Shown here: positions 43,023-51,126 of the stretch, in pieces | Numbering within the stretch: the stretch's first letter is position 1 | Layout: every line of letters begins with the position of its first letter | NCBI RefSeq assembly: GCF_021739025.1 | Contig: NZ_JAKKOT010000008.1 | Coordinates: forward strand, 62,001-126,000 | DNA from: Gordonia liuliyuniae | GTDB taxonomy: Bacteria > Actinomycetota > Actinomycetes > Mycobacteriales > Mycobacteriaceae | Reading direction: 5' to 3' | Length of the DNA: 64,000 bases | Position numbers and translations under genes: made by a program | The notes under the pieces: generated by a model | The model's input: only the letters and a program-made list of their open reading frames with translations | Database searches by the model: none | Told to the model about the DNA's origin: nothing

Positions 43023-43979
43023 TCAGTAGTAATACGGGTAGTCGTCCCAGTTCGGATCGCGCTTCTCCAGGAACGCGTCGCGACCTTCGACGGCCTCGTC
43101 GGTCATGTACGCCAGACGGGTCGCCTCACCTGCGAACACCTGCTGACCCATCAGGCCGTCGTCGGCCAGGTTGAAGGCGTATTTGAGCATGCGCTGCGCG
43201 GTCGGGGACTTCGAGTTGATCTTTCGTCCCCATTCGATGGCGGTGTTCTCCAGGTCGGCGTGGTCGACGACTCGGTTCACCGCACCCATCCGGTGCATGG
43301 TCTCGGCGTCGTACGCCTCGCCGAGGAAGAAGATCTCCCGCGCGAACTTCTGACCGACCTGTTTGGCGAGGTAGGCGCTGCCGTATCCGGCGTCGAAGCT
43401 GCCAACGTCTGCGTCGGTTTGCTTGAAGCGGGCGTGCTCTCGCGAGGCGAGAGTCAAGTCGGCCACGGCGTGCAGCGAGTGTCCGCCGCCTGCCGCCCAT
43501 CCGTTGACGACGGCGATGACGACCTTCGGCATTGTGCGGATCAGGCGCTGCACTTCGAGGATGTGGAGGCGTCCGCCTTCGGCCTTCACACGCGCGGCGT
43601 CGACACCGTCGACGGTCGCCGCGTCGACGTTCGAATCGTGGCTGGTCGCATACTGATAGCCGCTGCGTCCGCGAATGCGCTGGTCACCGCCGCTGCAGAA
43701 CGCCCACCCGCCGTCCTTCGGCGACGGGCCGTTGCCGGTCAACAGGATGGTGCCGACGTCGGGGGAGCGGCGCGCGTGGTCGAGCGTCCGGTACAACTCG
43801 TCAACCGTGTGCGGGCGGAACGCGTTGCGGACTTCGGGGCGGTCGAACGCGATCCGCACGATGCCGTCGGCCCGGCTCTCGCCGACATGACGGTGATAGG
43901 TGATGTCGGTGAGATCGTCGAAACCGTGCACCGGCTTCCACTGCGTCGGGTCGAACGGGGCGCTATTCGGGGCAGTCAT
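43023..43979 (-). CDS. menB: 1,4-dihydroxy-2-naphthoyl-CoA synthase MenB
   Basis: Crotonase-fold enzyme of 318 residues that cyclises o-succinylbenzoyl-CoA to DHNA-CoA. GWAFCSGGDQRIRGRSGY carries the oxyanion-hole Gly, VVNGWAAGGGHSLHAVADL the second, and ADVGSFDAGYGSAYLAKQVG the catalytic Ser/Asp region. The C-terminus WDDYPYYY is typical for MenB. ATG 43979 lies 7 bases behind TAGGCT, so I take it over the upstream in-frame start at 44003. Works between MenE and a DHNA-CoA thioesterase. Confidence 0.96.
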   Translation of the reverse strand: MTAPNSAPFDPTQWKPVHGFDDLTDITYHRHVGESRADGIVRIAFDRPEVRNAFRPHTVDELYRTLDHARRSPDVGTILLTGNGPSPKDGGWAFCSGGDQRIRGRSGYQYATSHDSNVDAATVDGVDAARVKAEGGRLHILEVQRLIRTMPKVVIAVVNGWAAGGGHSLHAVADLTLASREHARFKQTDADVGSFDAGYGSAYLAKQVGQKFAREIFFLGEAYDAETMHRMGAVNRVVDHADLENTAIEWGRKINSKSPTAQRMLKYAFNLADDGLMGQQVFAGEATRLAYMTDEAVEGRDAFLEKRDPNWDDYPYYY

Positions 43980-43986
43980 ACCGACG

Positions 43987-43992
43987 AGCCTA
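43987..43992 (-). promoter_or_regulatory. Leaderless -10 box of menB
   Basis: TAGGCT on the minus strand is followed by 7 bases and then ATG 43979. Confidence 0.6.
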
Positions 43993-44040
43993 TCGCCGGC
44001 CAATCACCGGGGCGCGCGATGACGTCGGACAAACTGCGGA

Positions 44041-44046
44041 TACGGT
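44041..44046 (+). promoter_or_regulatory. Leaderless -10 box of the thioesterase gene
   Basis: TACGGT is followed by 6 bases and then ATG 44053. Confidence 0.55.
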
Positions 44047-44052
44047 GGGACG

Positions 44053-44709
44053 ATGACGGAGACCTCCAAGCACGAGTGGGACATTCCCGCGACCGATGAC
44101 TCACCGCACGAAGGTGGTTTCCGTGCAGACCTCCAGATCACGACCGATCGCGGCGGTCCCCGCTATGGAGAGATGATCGAACAGGTCCGTAGTTTCATGG
44201 GCAAGGTCCGGTACGCGTCCCCGACTCCGGAACTGGCCGACGAGGTCATCGAGGATCTCCACAAACTCAACGCCAAGCTCGACACGATGCTCGTCGACGA
44301 ATGGACCACTCCGTCGGGTACACGCATCGACCTGCCGTCGCGCGGCAACATCACCCTGCCGCCGTACGAGGTCAAAGACGGCGGCCCGGACGGTGTCGAC
44401 GCCGAAGTGACCTTCGAAGACTTCCACCTCGGAGGCAACGGCGTCGCCCACGGGGGACACGTGGCCGTCGCGTTCGACGATCTCGGCGGCATGGCGGCCG
44501 CGCTCCGGACCGGCGGCGTCGCGCGGACCGCATACCTCACGGTGAACTACCGGTCGCTGACCCCGTTGAACACTCCACTGGTCCTGAAGACCTGGGTGGA
44601 CCGCCACGACGGTCGCAAACTCTTCGTGAAAGGCACCCTGCACGACGGCGACCGGCTGTGCGCGGACCTCGATTCGCTCTTCATCGAACTCAAGCCCGGC
44701 CAACCCTGA
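44053..44709 (+). CDS. PaaI-family hotdog thioesterase (candidate DHNA-CoA hydrolase)
   Basis: A 218-residue protein whose C-terminal half is one hotdog domain. The PaaI signature reads GNGVAHGGHVAVAFDDLGGMAAAL, with the catalytic-site His-Gly-Gly and the acidic residue on the following helix. The N-terminal 110 residues (MIEQVRSFMGKVRYASPTPELADEVIEDL, cited as MIEQVRSFMGKVRYASP) are helical and typical of actinobacterial members. It lies between menB and menD and has its own leaderless promoter divergent from menB. A DHNA-CoA thioesterase is needed between MenB and MenA, and none of the other genes here supplies it, so MenI-like activity is a reasonable guess. Confidence 0.78.
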   Translation: MTETSKHEWDIPATDDSPHEGGFRADLQITTDRGGPRYGEMIEQVRSFMGKVRYASPTPELADEVIEDLHKLNAKLDTMLVDEWTTPSGTRIDLPSRGNITLPPYEVKDGGPDGVDAEVTFEDFHLGGNGVAHGGHVAVAFDDLGGMAAALRTGGVARTAYLTVNYRSLTPLNTPLVLKTWVDRHDGRKLFVKGTLHDGDRLCADLDSLFIELKPGQP

Positions 44710-44752
44710 CCCGCCGATAACCGCGTTGCGACGCTAATGCCGAGTGTCGCGA

Positions 44753-44929
44753 CTAGCCCTCGACATCCAGGTCTCTGATGGGGGCCGCGGGTGATCCCAC
44801 CGCCACGACGTGGTCGGGCAGGTCGCGCACGACGACGCTGCCCGCGCCGACGACTGTGTTGCGGCCGATCGTCACACCCGCACTGTCGAGGTACCACTCG
44901 CCCGACAGCATGGCGTCGACGTCAGTCAT
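44753..44929 (-). pseudogene. Sugar O-acetyltransferase (Maa-like), in-frame internal deletion
   Basis: A 58-codon open frame whose two ends come from a maltose/galactoside O-acetyltransferase of about 185 residues. The start MTDVDAMLSGEWYLD matches the family N-terminus. SAGVTIGRNTVVGAGSVVVR and DLPDHVVAVGSPAAPIRDL match the last left-handed beta-helix turns. The central 130 or so residues, including the catalytic His and most hexapeptide repeats, are missing. Start and stop are kept in frame, so a short peptide could be made but not an active enzyme. The ATG lies 4 bases after the stop of the upstream gene. Confidence 0.8.
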
Positions 44930-44933
44930 CGCG

Positions 44934-46184
44934 TCAGTCGAGCAGCTCGTGCGCTTCGACGACGAATCCGGCGGCGCGGAGACGGTCGGCGAGTACGTCG
45001 CCCATCGCCGCAGCCGGAGTCAGGACGCCGCTGCGGTCGGGAAGTGAATCGCGGTCCAGAGCGAGCGCGAGCGCACTCTCGCCGAGCATGACCGCGGTGG
45101 CCTTGTAGCCGGGGTCGCCGTGTGCGCGCATCTGGGACCGGTAGCGACGTCCGGTCGTGGTGCGGGTGAACGTCTGGGTGACGAAATGCCCGGCTTCGCG
45201 CGACTTCTCGGCGGGGCCGTCGCCCGGCTTCGGGAGGAGGTAGTCGAGGATCTTGCGAGTGGGGCGAAAGCTCATCGCACCCAGGAACGCGCCGGTGCCG
45301 ATCGAGACCGCTCCCGCCAACAACGCGGACATGCCCGGGACGCCGCCAACCGCCATCGTCTCCTGGTAGCGGAACGCGTCTCCGTAGGCGCCGTCGAGCA
45401 GCGCGTTGGAGCGTCGCACGATCCGCGTGTTGTACGACGCCATGAAGAACGGAGCGAGTGTTCCCCTCAGCGACGGGTCGACCTTTCGGGCGTCGACGGG
45501 GGAGATGTCGCTCGGCTCGGAGTTCATGCCGGCTCGCGGAGTGTCGCCCGGACCGCCCGACAGTGCCTGCGGATTCAACAGGAGGCGGCGAGTCTGCGCG
45601 TCCTTCGCCTGATCGGCGATCACCCGGATCGAGTCGACAGTGCCGCCGGACGCGCCACCGCGCATCGACGCGAGCACCATCGTCGTGTCGGTCATCTCGC
45701 CCGCGCCGTCCTCCGCGATCTTCCGGTGCAGGAGGTAGGCGCCGAGATCGGAGGGGACCGAGTCGAACCCGCACGAGTGCACGATACGTGCGCCGGAGCC
45801 ACGAGCGGTCTCGTCGGCCTTGTCGATCGAATAGCGCACGAACGGGACCTCACCGGTGAGGTCCACGTAGTCCGTGCCCGCGGTCGCCGCAGCGACCACC
45901 AGGTTCTCGCCGTACCGCAGGTACGGGCCGACCGTCGTGCACACCACGCGGGTGCGTGCGCACATCGCGTCGAGCGACGCAGGCGAATCCGAGTCGGCGA
46001 CGATCAACGGCCAGTCCGACGCGTTGTCCCCGAGCCTGCGGCGGACCGCCGCGAGTTTGGTCTCCGACCGCCCGGCCAGAGCGATCTTCGTGTCCGCCGG
46101 TGCGTACTGGGCCAGGTGTCTCGCGGTCAGTTCGCCGACGAAACCGGTTGCTCCGTAAACGACCACGTCGAATTCGCGACTCAT
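44934..46184 (-). CDS. Saccharopine dehydrogenase family protein (trans-acting enoyl-reductase-like)
   Basis: A 416-residue NAD(P)-dependent protein of the saccharopine dehydrogenase-like family. The dinucleotide-binding loop is VVVYGATGFVGELTARHLA, followed by IALAGRSETKLAAVRRRLG, VVCTTVGPYLRYGE and SCGFDSVPSDLGAYLLH. Mycobacterial relatives include the trans-acting enoyl reductase of phthiocerol/phenolglycolipid synthesis (Rv2953) and Rv2449c, so a lipid substrate is likely but unproven. ATG 46184 is 7 bases behind TACGCT, which rules out the longer frame to 46376. Confidence 0.85.
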   Translation of the reverse strand: MSREFDVVVYGATGFVGELTARHLAQYAPADTKIALAGRSETKLAAVRRRLGDNASDWPLIVADSDSPASLDAMCARTRVVCTTVGPYLRYGENLVVAAATAGTDYVDLTGEVPFVRYSIDKADETARGSGARIVHSCGFDSVPSDLGAYLLHRKIAEDGAGEMTDTTMVLASMRGGASGGTVDSIRVIADQAKDAQTRRLLLNPQALSGGPGDTPRAGMNSEPSDISPVDARKVDPSLRGTLAPFFMASYNTRIVRRSNALLDGAYGDAFRYQETMAVGGVPGMSALLAGAVSIGTGAFLGAMSFRPTRKILDYLLPKPGDGPAEKSREAGHFVTQTFTRTTTGRRYRSQMRAHGDPGYKATAVMLGESALALALDRDSLPDRSGVLTPAAAMGDVLADRLRAAGFVVEAHELLD

Positions 46185-46191
46185 GGAGTCG

Positions 46192-46197
46192 AGCGTA
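46192..46197 (-). promoter_or_regulatory. Leaderless -10 box of the saccharopine dehydrogenase-like gene
   Basis: TACGCT on the minus strand is followed by 7 bases and then ATG 46184. Confidence 0.6.
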
Positions 46198-46251
46198 GCC
46201 GGGACGAGCGTGGCTGTGGAGAGGTGAGACGACGGTGTGTCAGATCGCCGT

Positions 46252-46872
46252 TCAGCCGGGCACCCGCGCGGACCCCAGGACGAACGCGCCGAACGGCTTC
46301 GGAGCCTGGTCGGCGTAGAACGCGTCCACCGAGACGACACCGAAGCCCGCGGCCGTGATCTCGGCGGTGACATCACGAGTCAGGTGGCACCCGCCGCCGA
46401 GCTTCAGCTGGAACGGCTCGAGCCTGCGCTGCCACTTCCGCACGGCCGCGTCTGGTGCGATCCCGTGCTCGAGGAAACCGAACACCCCGCCGGGTCGGAC
46501 GACGCGGCGCATCTCGGCGAGGGCCGCACCGAGGTCGGGAATGGTGCAGAGCGTGAACGTCGACAACGCCGAATCGAACGAATCGTCGTCGAACGGCAGA
46601 CGCGTGCCGTCGAGTCCGGTCCGCTCGATCGGCACGGTGGACGCCGCGACTCTGGCCTCGCCGAGCCGCCAGCCGGTATCGCTCGGCTCGACTGCAGCGA
46701 CCGCCGTCACCGCAGCCGGGTACGACCCGACGTTGAAGCCCGACCCGAATCCGACCTCCACGACCCGCCCGGACAGCGGTGCGCAGACGCGGTCACGCAG
46801 CGTGTGCAGCGCGGGCATTCCGCAGGTGCGCGCGATGATCCTCGGCAGGACTCGGTCAGAGTAGAAGCTCAT
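46252..46872 (-). CDS. Class I SAM-dependent methyltransferase
   Basis: A 206-residue methyltransferase with the Rossmann-type SAM fold. Motif I is [16 protein letters not shown], the acidic strand-2 end is [10 protein letters not shown], motif II/III is [22 protein letters not shown], and the post-motif strand is [15 protein letters not shown]. The substrate is unknown. The sequence resembles small methyltransferases acting on lipids or phenols; LEHG and the region after it match the family near menaquinone genes only in general terms. It is divergent from menD, with only 37 bases between the two start codons. Confidence 0.85.
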   Translation of the reverse strand: MSFYSDRVLPRIIARTCGMPALHTLRDRVCAPLSGRVVEVGFGSGFNVGSYPAAVTAVAAVEPSDTGWRLGEARVAASTVPIERTGLDGTRLPFDDDSFDSALSTFTLCTIPDLGAALAEMRRVVRPGGVFGFLEHGIAPDAAVRKWQRRLEPFQLKLGGGCHLTRDVTAEITAAGFGVVSVDAFYADQAPKPFGAFVLGSARVPG

Positions 46873-46876
46873 GAAC

Positions 46877-46892
46877 GCACGCTATAGCGTGC
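46877..46892. promoter_or_regulatory. 16-bp perfect palindrome between the methyltransferase gene and menD
   Basis: GCACGCTATAGCGTGC overlaps the -10 box (TAGCGT, 46879-46884 minus) of the methyltransferase gene and ends 4 bases before the menD -10. This is an operator candidate. Confidence 0.55.
46879..46884 (-). promoter_or_regulatory. Leaderless -10 box of the methyltransferase gene
   Basis: TAGCGT on the minus strand is followed by 6 bases and then ATG 46872. Confidence 0.5.
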
Positions 46893-46896
46893 CGCA

Positions 46897-46902
46897 TAGT
46901 GT
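46897..46902 (+). promoter_or_regulatory. Leaderless -10 box of menD
   Basis: TAGTGT is followed by 7 bases and then ATG 46910. Confidence 0.6.
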
Positions 46903-46909
46903 GTCAGCC

Positions 46910-48580
46910 ATGAATCCGTCCACACTGCAGGCCCGCGTGATCGTCGACGAGATGATCCGCTGCGGCGTCCGAGACGCCGTCCTGTGTCCCGGCTCGCGCA
47001 ACGCACCGCTCGCGTTCGCCCTGCATGCTGCGCACCAGCAAGGACGACTCCGTCTGCACGTCCGAATCGACGAGCGTTCCGCAGGTTTCCTGGCGCTCGG
47101 CCTCGCGGTCGCATCGACGACGCCGGTCCCCGTCGTGATGACCAGCGGAACCGCCGTCGCCAACATGAGCCCGGCAGTCTTCGAAGCCAACTATGCGCGC
47201 GTCCCGTTGGTCGTGGTCAGCGCGAACCGCCCGTACGAACTCCTCGGCTCGGGTGCCAACCAGACCATCGAACAGTTCGGGATCTTCGGCACCCAGGTGC
47301 GGGCCGCCATCAGTCTCGGGCTCGCCGAACAGGACCTCGACACCAATTCGCAATGGCGGTCGGCGGTGGGCCGCGTCCTCGCGTCTGCGCGCGGTGCTCG
47401 CACCGGCAACGCCGGACCGGTCCAGTTCGACATCCCGCTCCGCGAACCCCTCGTCCCCGACATGGGGGACGACCCGGATGCCGATCTTGTCGGCGGCAGG
47501 TTCGCCGGCCGCCCGGACGGTGAACCCTGGACCGACGCGCCCGTCGGACGGCTCGACATCGCGCTCGAGATCGATCTATCCCGCGACACCGTCGTCGTGT
47601 CCGGACACGGTGCGGGCGTTCACCCCGAACTCGCCGACCTCCCGACCGTCGCCGAGCCGACCGCGCCCGCACCGCAGAACCCGCTGCACCCGCTGGCCCT
47701 GCGCGAATTGAAACCACAACAGGCGATCATCTGCGGTCGGCCGACCCTCCACCGGTCGGTGTCCCGACTGCTCGCCGATCCGGCCGTCGACGTGTTCGCT
47801 CTCACGACCGGTCCGCGCTGGCCCGACGTTTCGGGCAACGTCCGCGCCACCGGCACCCGCGCCGAGCCGACCGCCGCGTCGCGTCCCGGGTGGATCGACG
47901 AGGCGGCGGCCGTCCACGCCCGCGTCGTCGCGGCGGTCGACGCCGAACTGGCGGCCGCCGACACCACGACCGGACTCCACGTGGCACAGACGGTGGCATC
48001 GGCCATGCAGTCCGGTGACCGGCTCGTCGTCGGAGCGTCCAACCCGGTCCGCGACATCGCCCTCGCGGGCCGTCTGGCCGACGGCGTCGCGGTCATGTCG
48101 AACCGGGGCGTCGCAGGCATCGACGGCACCAACGCCACCGCGATCGGCGCTGCGCTCGCCGCGGGCCCCGGCCAACGAACCGTTGCGCTCATGGGCGACC
48201 TCACCTTCGTTCACGACGCCACCGGCCTGCTCATCGGGCCGGCCGAACCCCGCCCGACCGACTTGCGGATCGTCGTCGCGAACGACGACGGCGGCGGCAT
48301 CTTCAGCCTCCTCGAGCAGGGCGATCCGCGGTTCGACACCGGCGACTACACGGGCGTCTACGAGCGGGTGTTCGGCACCCCGCACCGCACCGACCTCGCC
48401 GCACTGTGCGCCGGATTCCACATCGGGCACCGCCGCACCGACCTCGCGGGCCTGCCCGGAGTCCTCGCCGAACCGGAGCCCGAAGGCGGCATCGAAGTCG
48501 TCGAGGTCTCCACCAGCCGCGGCGGCCTCCGCTCCCTCCACGACCGGATCGCCGCACGACTCGACCCGACTGGCCGGTAA
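46910..48580 (+). CDS. menD: SEPHCHC synthase MenD
   Basis: ThDP-dependent enzyme of 556 residues that joins isochorismate and 2-oxoglutarate, the first committed step of menaquinone synthesis. The N-terminal Pyr domain begins [35 protein letters not shown] (cited as [15 protein letters not shown]) with the conserved Glu in [17 protein letters not shown]. The C-terminal PP domain has [14 protein letters not shown] and [20 protein letters not shown] 46910 is chosen from the TAGTGT box; an in-frame start at 46871 would overlap the divergent gene. The next steps, MenH and MenC, are not encoded in the window. Confidence 0.96.
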   Translation: MNPSTLQARVIVDEMIRCGVRDAVLCPGSRNAPLAFALHAAHQQGRLRLHVRIDERSAGFLALGLAVASTTPVPVVMTSGTAVANMSPAVFEANYARVPLVVVSANRPYELLGSGANQTIEQFGIFGTQVRAAISLGLAEQDLDTNSQWRSAVGRVLASARGARTGNAGPVQFDIPLREPLVPDMGDDPDADLVGGRFAGRPDGEPWTDAPVGRLDIALEIDLSRDTVVVSGHGAGVHPELADLPTVAEPTAPAPQNPLHPLALRELKPQQAIICGRPTLHRSVSRLLADPAVDVFALTTGPRWPDVSGNVRATGTRAEPTAASRPGWIDEAAAVHARVVAAVDAELAAADTTTGLHVAQTVASAMQSGDRLVVGASNPVRDIALAGRLADGVAVMSNRGVAGIDGTNATAIGAALAAGPGQRTVALMGDLTFVHDATGLLIGPAEPRPTDLRIVVANDDGGGIFSLLEQGDPRFDTGDYTGVYERVFGTPHRTDLAALCAGFHIGHRRTDLAGLPGVLAEPEPEGGIEVVEVSTSRGGLRSLHDRIAARLDPTGR

Positions 48581-48583
48581 CCT
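48578..48583 (+). promoter_or_regulatory. Possible leaderless -10 box of the gene at 48592
   Basis: TAACCT overlaps the menD stop and is followed by 8 bases before ATG 48592, slightly longer than the usual 6-7. Confidence 0.4.
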
Positions 48584-48591
48584 CGTATCCC

Positions 48592-49020
48592 ATGACGACC
48601 ACCGTGCAACGACGTGTGCAGCTCGCGCTCGCCGCGCTCGGCGTCATCGTGACGTTGATCGGTGTGGTCATCATCGCGGGCGCGCACCGCAACGACGCCA
48701 AGATCGACGCGAACAAGGCCACCGCAGTCGCCGAGGTCATCTCCGCTGACCGACTCCACGCCGCCGTCAACTTCGTCACCCCCGACGGGGTGCTCCGCAA
48801 CCCGAAACTGGGCCTTCTCTACCCGACGCAGCTGTCCACGGGACAACGAATCCTCGTCGACTACGACGCGTCGGATCCCGACACCCTCGCCCGCCCGGCG
48901 GGCCGCGGAGCGTCGCTGTCGATCAAACCCGCGCTCTCGGTCATCGGAGCCGGATGGATCGTCGTGATCGTCCTCATGGTGGCCGTGGCCGAAGTAGGAC
49001 GTCGAACGCGCCGCAGCTAG
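48592..49020 (+). CDS. DUF3592-like membrane protein (Rv0556-like)
   Basis: A 142-residue protein with one membrane segment at each end (VQLALAALGVIVTLIGVVIIAG and LSVIGAGWIVVIVLMVAVAEV) and an extracytoplasmic beta-rich middle (ATAVAEVISADRLHAAVNFVTPDG, then LSTGQRILVDYDASDPDTLAR). This pattern is that of DUF3592-type proteins. Function unknown; conserved directly after menD in M. tuberculosis. menG follows 9 bases later. The upstream in-frame extension lies within menD. Confidence 0.8.
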   Translation: MTTTVQRRVQLALAALGVIVTLIGVVIIAGAHRNDAKIDANKATAVAEVISADRLHAAVNFVTPDGVLRNPKLGLLYPTQLSTGQRILVDYDASDPDTLARPAGRGASLSIKPALSVIGAGWIVVIVLMVAVAEVGRRTRRS

Positions 49021-49023
49021 TCT
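49018..49023 (+). promoter_or_regulatory. Leaderless -10 box of menG
   Basis: TAGTCT starts in the stop codon of the preceding gene and is followed by 6 bases and then ATG 49030. Confidence 0.5.
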
Positions 49024-49029
49024 CGTCAC

Positions 49030-49722
49030 ATGAGTGGAGACCGCGCAGGCCTGGACAAGAAGCCGTCCGAAGTCGCCGAGATGTTCGACGGCGTCGCCAA
49101 ACGCTACGACATCACCAACACGGTCCTCTCGTTCGGCCAGGACCGGCTCTGGCGGCGTAACACGCGCAAGGCGCTCCGCCTCCGCCCCCGCGACGTCGTC
49201 CTCGACCTCGCCGCGGGCACTGCGGTCTCCACCGAAGAGCTCCGAATGTCCGGGGCCACCTGTGTCGCCGCCGACTTCTCCCTCGGGATGCTTCGGGCGA
49301 ATGCTCGCCGCGACATGCCCAAAGTCGCCGCCGACGCACTCCATCTTCCGTTCGCCGACGAGTCGTTCGACGCCGCGACGATCTCGTTCGGGCTCCGCAA
49401 CGTCAACGACGTCGACCTCGCGTTGCGCGAACTGCGGCGTGTTCTCAAACCCGGTGGGCGCCTCGCGGTGTGCGAGTTCTCCACGCCGACGTGGCGGCCG
49501 TTCCGCACCGTCTACATGGAGTACCTGATGAAGGCGCTCCCCGCCGTCGCGACGAAGGTGTCGTCCAATCCAGCCGCCTACGTGTACCTCGCCGAGTCGA
49601 TCCGGGAATGGCCCGACCAGGAACGGTTGGCGGCCAAGCTGAACGCCGCAGGCTTCGCGGACGTGGGGTGGACCAACCAGACCGGTGGAATTGCGGCCAT
49701 CCACCACGCGCGCCGCCCCTGA
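49030..49722 (+). CDS. menG: Demethylmenaquinone methyltransferase MenG (UbiE)
   Basis: Methylates demethylmenaquinone to menaquinone with SAM, after MenA. The UbiE signatures are present: [25 protein letters not shown] at the N-terminus (cited as [20 protein letters not shown]), motif [42 protein letters not shown] (cited as [19 protein letters not shown]) and [15 protein letters not shown]. It has 230 residues. The Gly-to-Ala variant in AGTAVS occurs in mycobacterial UbiE as I recall it. It is convergent with menJ, 27 bases apart. Confidence 0.96.
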   Translation: MSGDRAGLDKKPSEVAEMFDGVAKRYDITNTVLSFGQDRLWRRNTRKALRLRPRDVVLDLAAGTAVSTEELRMSGATCVAADFSLGMLRANARRDMPKVAADALHLPFADESFDAATISFGLRNVNDVDLALRELRRVLKPGGRLAVCEFSTPTWRPFRTVYMEYLMKALPAVATKVSSNPAAYVYLAESIREWPDQERLAAKLNAAGFADVGWTNQTGGIAAIHHARRP

Positions 49723-49749
49723 TGCACTCGAGGCACGAGCGTGCTCGAT

Positions 49750-51021
49750 TCACGTGAACGGGGGCCGGGACTCGACTCTCGACGCGGTTCGTCCGGCGGT
49801 TCGCCATGCACGGGCGATCACGTCGGTGTCCTCGGGCGTCAGCAGGTTGCCCATCACGCGGACCACCGTCGACATCAGCGTCGCCGATCGGATGCCGGGC
49901 CTACCCAGCACGGGCACGGTCTGAGGGAGCGTCAACAGTCCTGCCGCGCGACGAGCCGCGGCGAACACCGCCCCGTACTCGCGGCGTAGGTGCGCCGGCC
50001 ACGCGGCGGAGAAATCGCTCGCGGTGTCGAGCATCGCGACCGCGGCTTCCGCGGTCTCCAACGCGTAGTCGATGCCCTCGCCGTTCAACGGGTTGACGCA
50101 GGCGGCGGCGTCGCCGATCAACATCCAGTTCGCGCCCGCGACGCCCGAGACCGCGCCGCCCATCGGCAGCAGCGCTGACGTGATGCGTTCGGGCGGCGCC
50201 GTCAGCGCCCATTCGTCGCCGACCATGCGGGCGTAGTGCTCCAACACCGGGCGTAGCGCCAGGGACGCGGGGCGCTTCGCCGTAGCCAACGCGCCGACGC
50301 CGACGTTCACGAGTCCGTCGCCCAGCGGGAACACCCAGCCGTACCCCGGCAGCAGTTCGTCGTCGGGGCCCCGCAACTCCAGATGCGATCCCATCCACTC
50401 GGCGTCCGACCGCTCCGAGAACGCATACGAGCGCGCCGCGACGCCGTACGCCGTCTCCCGATGCCACTGCCGCCCCAGGGATTTGCCGAGGCCGGACCGG
50501 ACGCCGTCCGCGACGATCACGTTCTGCACCGATATCTGCGATCGTGCACCGCCACACGCGAGCGTCACCGACTCGATCCGGCCTCCCGTCACCTGGACGC
50601 CGATCGCCTTGGTGCCCTGCACCATGCGGGCCCCGTGATCGACGGCGAAGCGGCGGATGGCGTCGTCGAGTTCCATCCGGGACACCGCGGTTCCGACCTC
50701 GCCGAACGGCGACGACGGCCACGCCACCTGCTGGCGTGCACCCCACCCGTTCAGTTCGAGTCCGCGGATGCGGGGACGGTCGGCCAGGAACTCGCCCATC
50801 CCGAGCGCGTTCATCGCCGAATGGGCGCGTGGTGTCAGGCCGTCGCCGCACGTCTTATCGCGCGGGAACACGGCCGCGTCGAGCAGGACGACGTCCATGC
50901 CTCGGCGAGCGGCGTGCGCGGCGGCGGCGGCGCCTGCCGGGCCGGCGCCGACCACCAGCAAGTCGGTGCTGTCCGGCATCGCGGGAGACGGATTGTCGTC
51001 GGCGGTCGGTACGGTCGTCAC
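49750..51021 (-). CDS. menJ: Menaquinone reductase MenJ (geranylgeranyl reductase family)
   Basis: FAD-dependent reductase of 423 residues, equivalent to Rv0561c, which saturates one isoprene unit of menaquinone. The FAD motif is LLVVGAGPAGAAAAAHAARRG, followed by FPRDKTCGDGLTPRAH, the family's substrate-site segment. ANWMLIGDAAACVNPLNGEGIDYALETAE is the second FAD motif (cited as LIGDAAACVNPLNGEGIDYA). GTG 51021 is chosen because the glycine motif should lie near residue 20-30; a frame open to 51135 runs through the divergent grcC1 leader. It is divergent from grcC1. Confidence 0.92.
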   Translation of the reverse strand: MTTVPTADDNPSPAMPDSTDLLVVGAGPAGAAAAAHAARRGMDVVLLDAAVFPRDKTCGDGLTPRAHSAMNALGMGEFLADRPRIRGLELNGWGARQQVAWPSSPFGEVGTAVSRMELDDAIRRFAVDHGARMVQGTKAIGVQVTGGRIESVTLACGGARSQISVQNVIVADGVRSGLGKSLGRQWHRETAYGVAARSYAFSERSDAEWMGSHLELRGPDDELLPGYGWVFPLGDGLVNVGVGALATAKRPASLALRPVLEHYARMVGDEWALTAPPERITSALLPMGGAVSGVAGANWMLIGDAAACVNPLNGEGIDYALETAEAAVAMLDTASDFSAAWPAHLRREYGAVFAAARRAAGLLTLPQTVPVLGRPGIRSATLMSTVVRVMGNLLTPEDTDVIARAWRTAGRTASRVESRPPFT

Positions 51022-51051
51022 CCGACCAGTATGTCGTCCGCCGTCAGCGGC

Positions 51052-51057
51052 TAGGCT
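51052..51057 (+). promoter_or_regulatory. -10 box upstream of grcC1
   Basis: TAGGCT is followed by 6 bases and then GTG 51064, which opens a 20-codon frame rather than grcC1. Confidence 0.5.
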
Positions 51058-51063
51058 GCTGGT

Positions 51064-51126
51064 GTGCAGCGCCGCCCGAACCCGCGGTGGCAGGAACGGA
51101 ACGAAGTGGGGCTCGAACACCAGTGA
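51064..51126 (+). CDS. Putative 20-residue leader peptide coupled to grcC1
   Basis: A short frame beginning with GTG directly at the predicted transcription start and ending in a TGA that overlaps the grcC1 GTG (GTGA). It would encode VQRRPNPRWQERNEVGLEHQ, basic and without known similarity. Its support is positional only: the leaderless start and the 4-base coupling overlap. Confidence 0.4.
   Translation: MQRRPNPRWQERNEVGLEHQ

Noticed and set aside
43023-44003. menB start at 44003
   Set aside because: The extra eight codons lie upstream of the -10 box that places the transcript start at ATG 43979.
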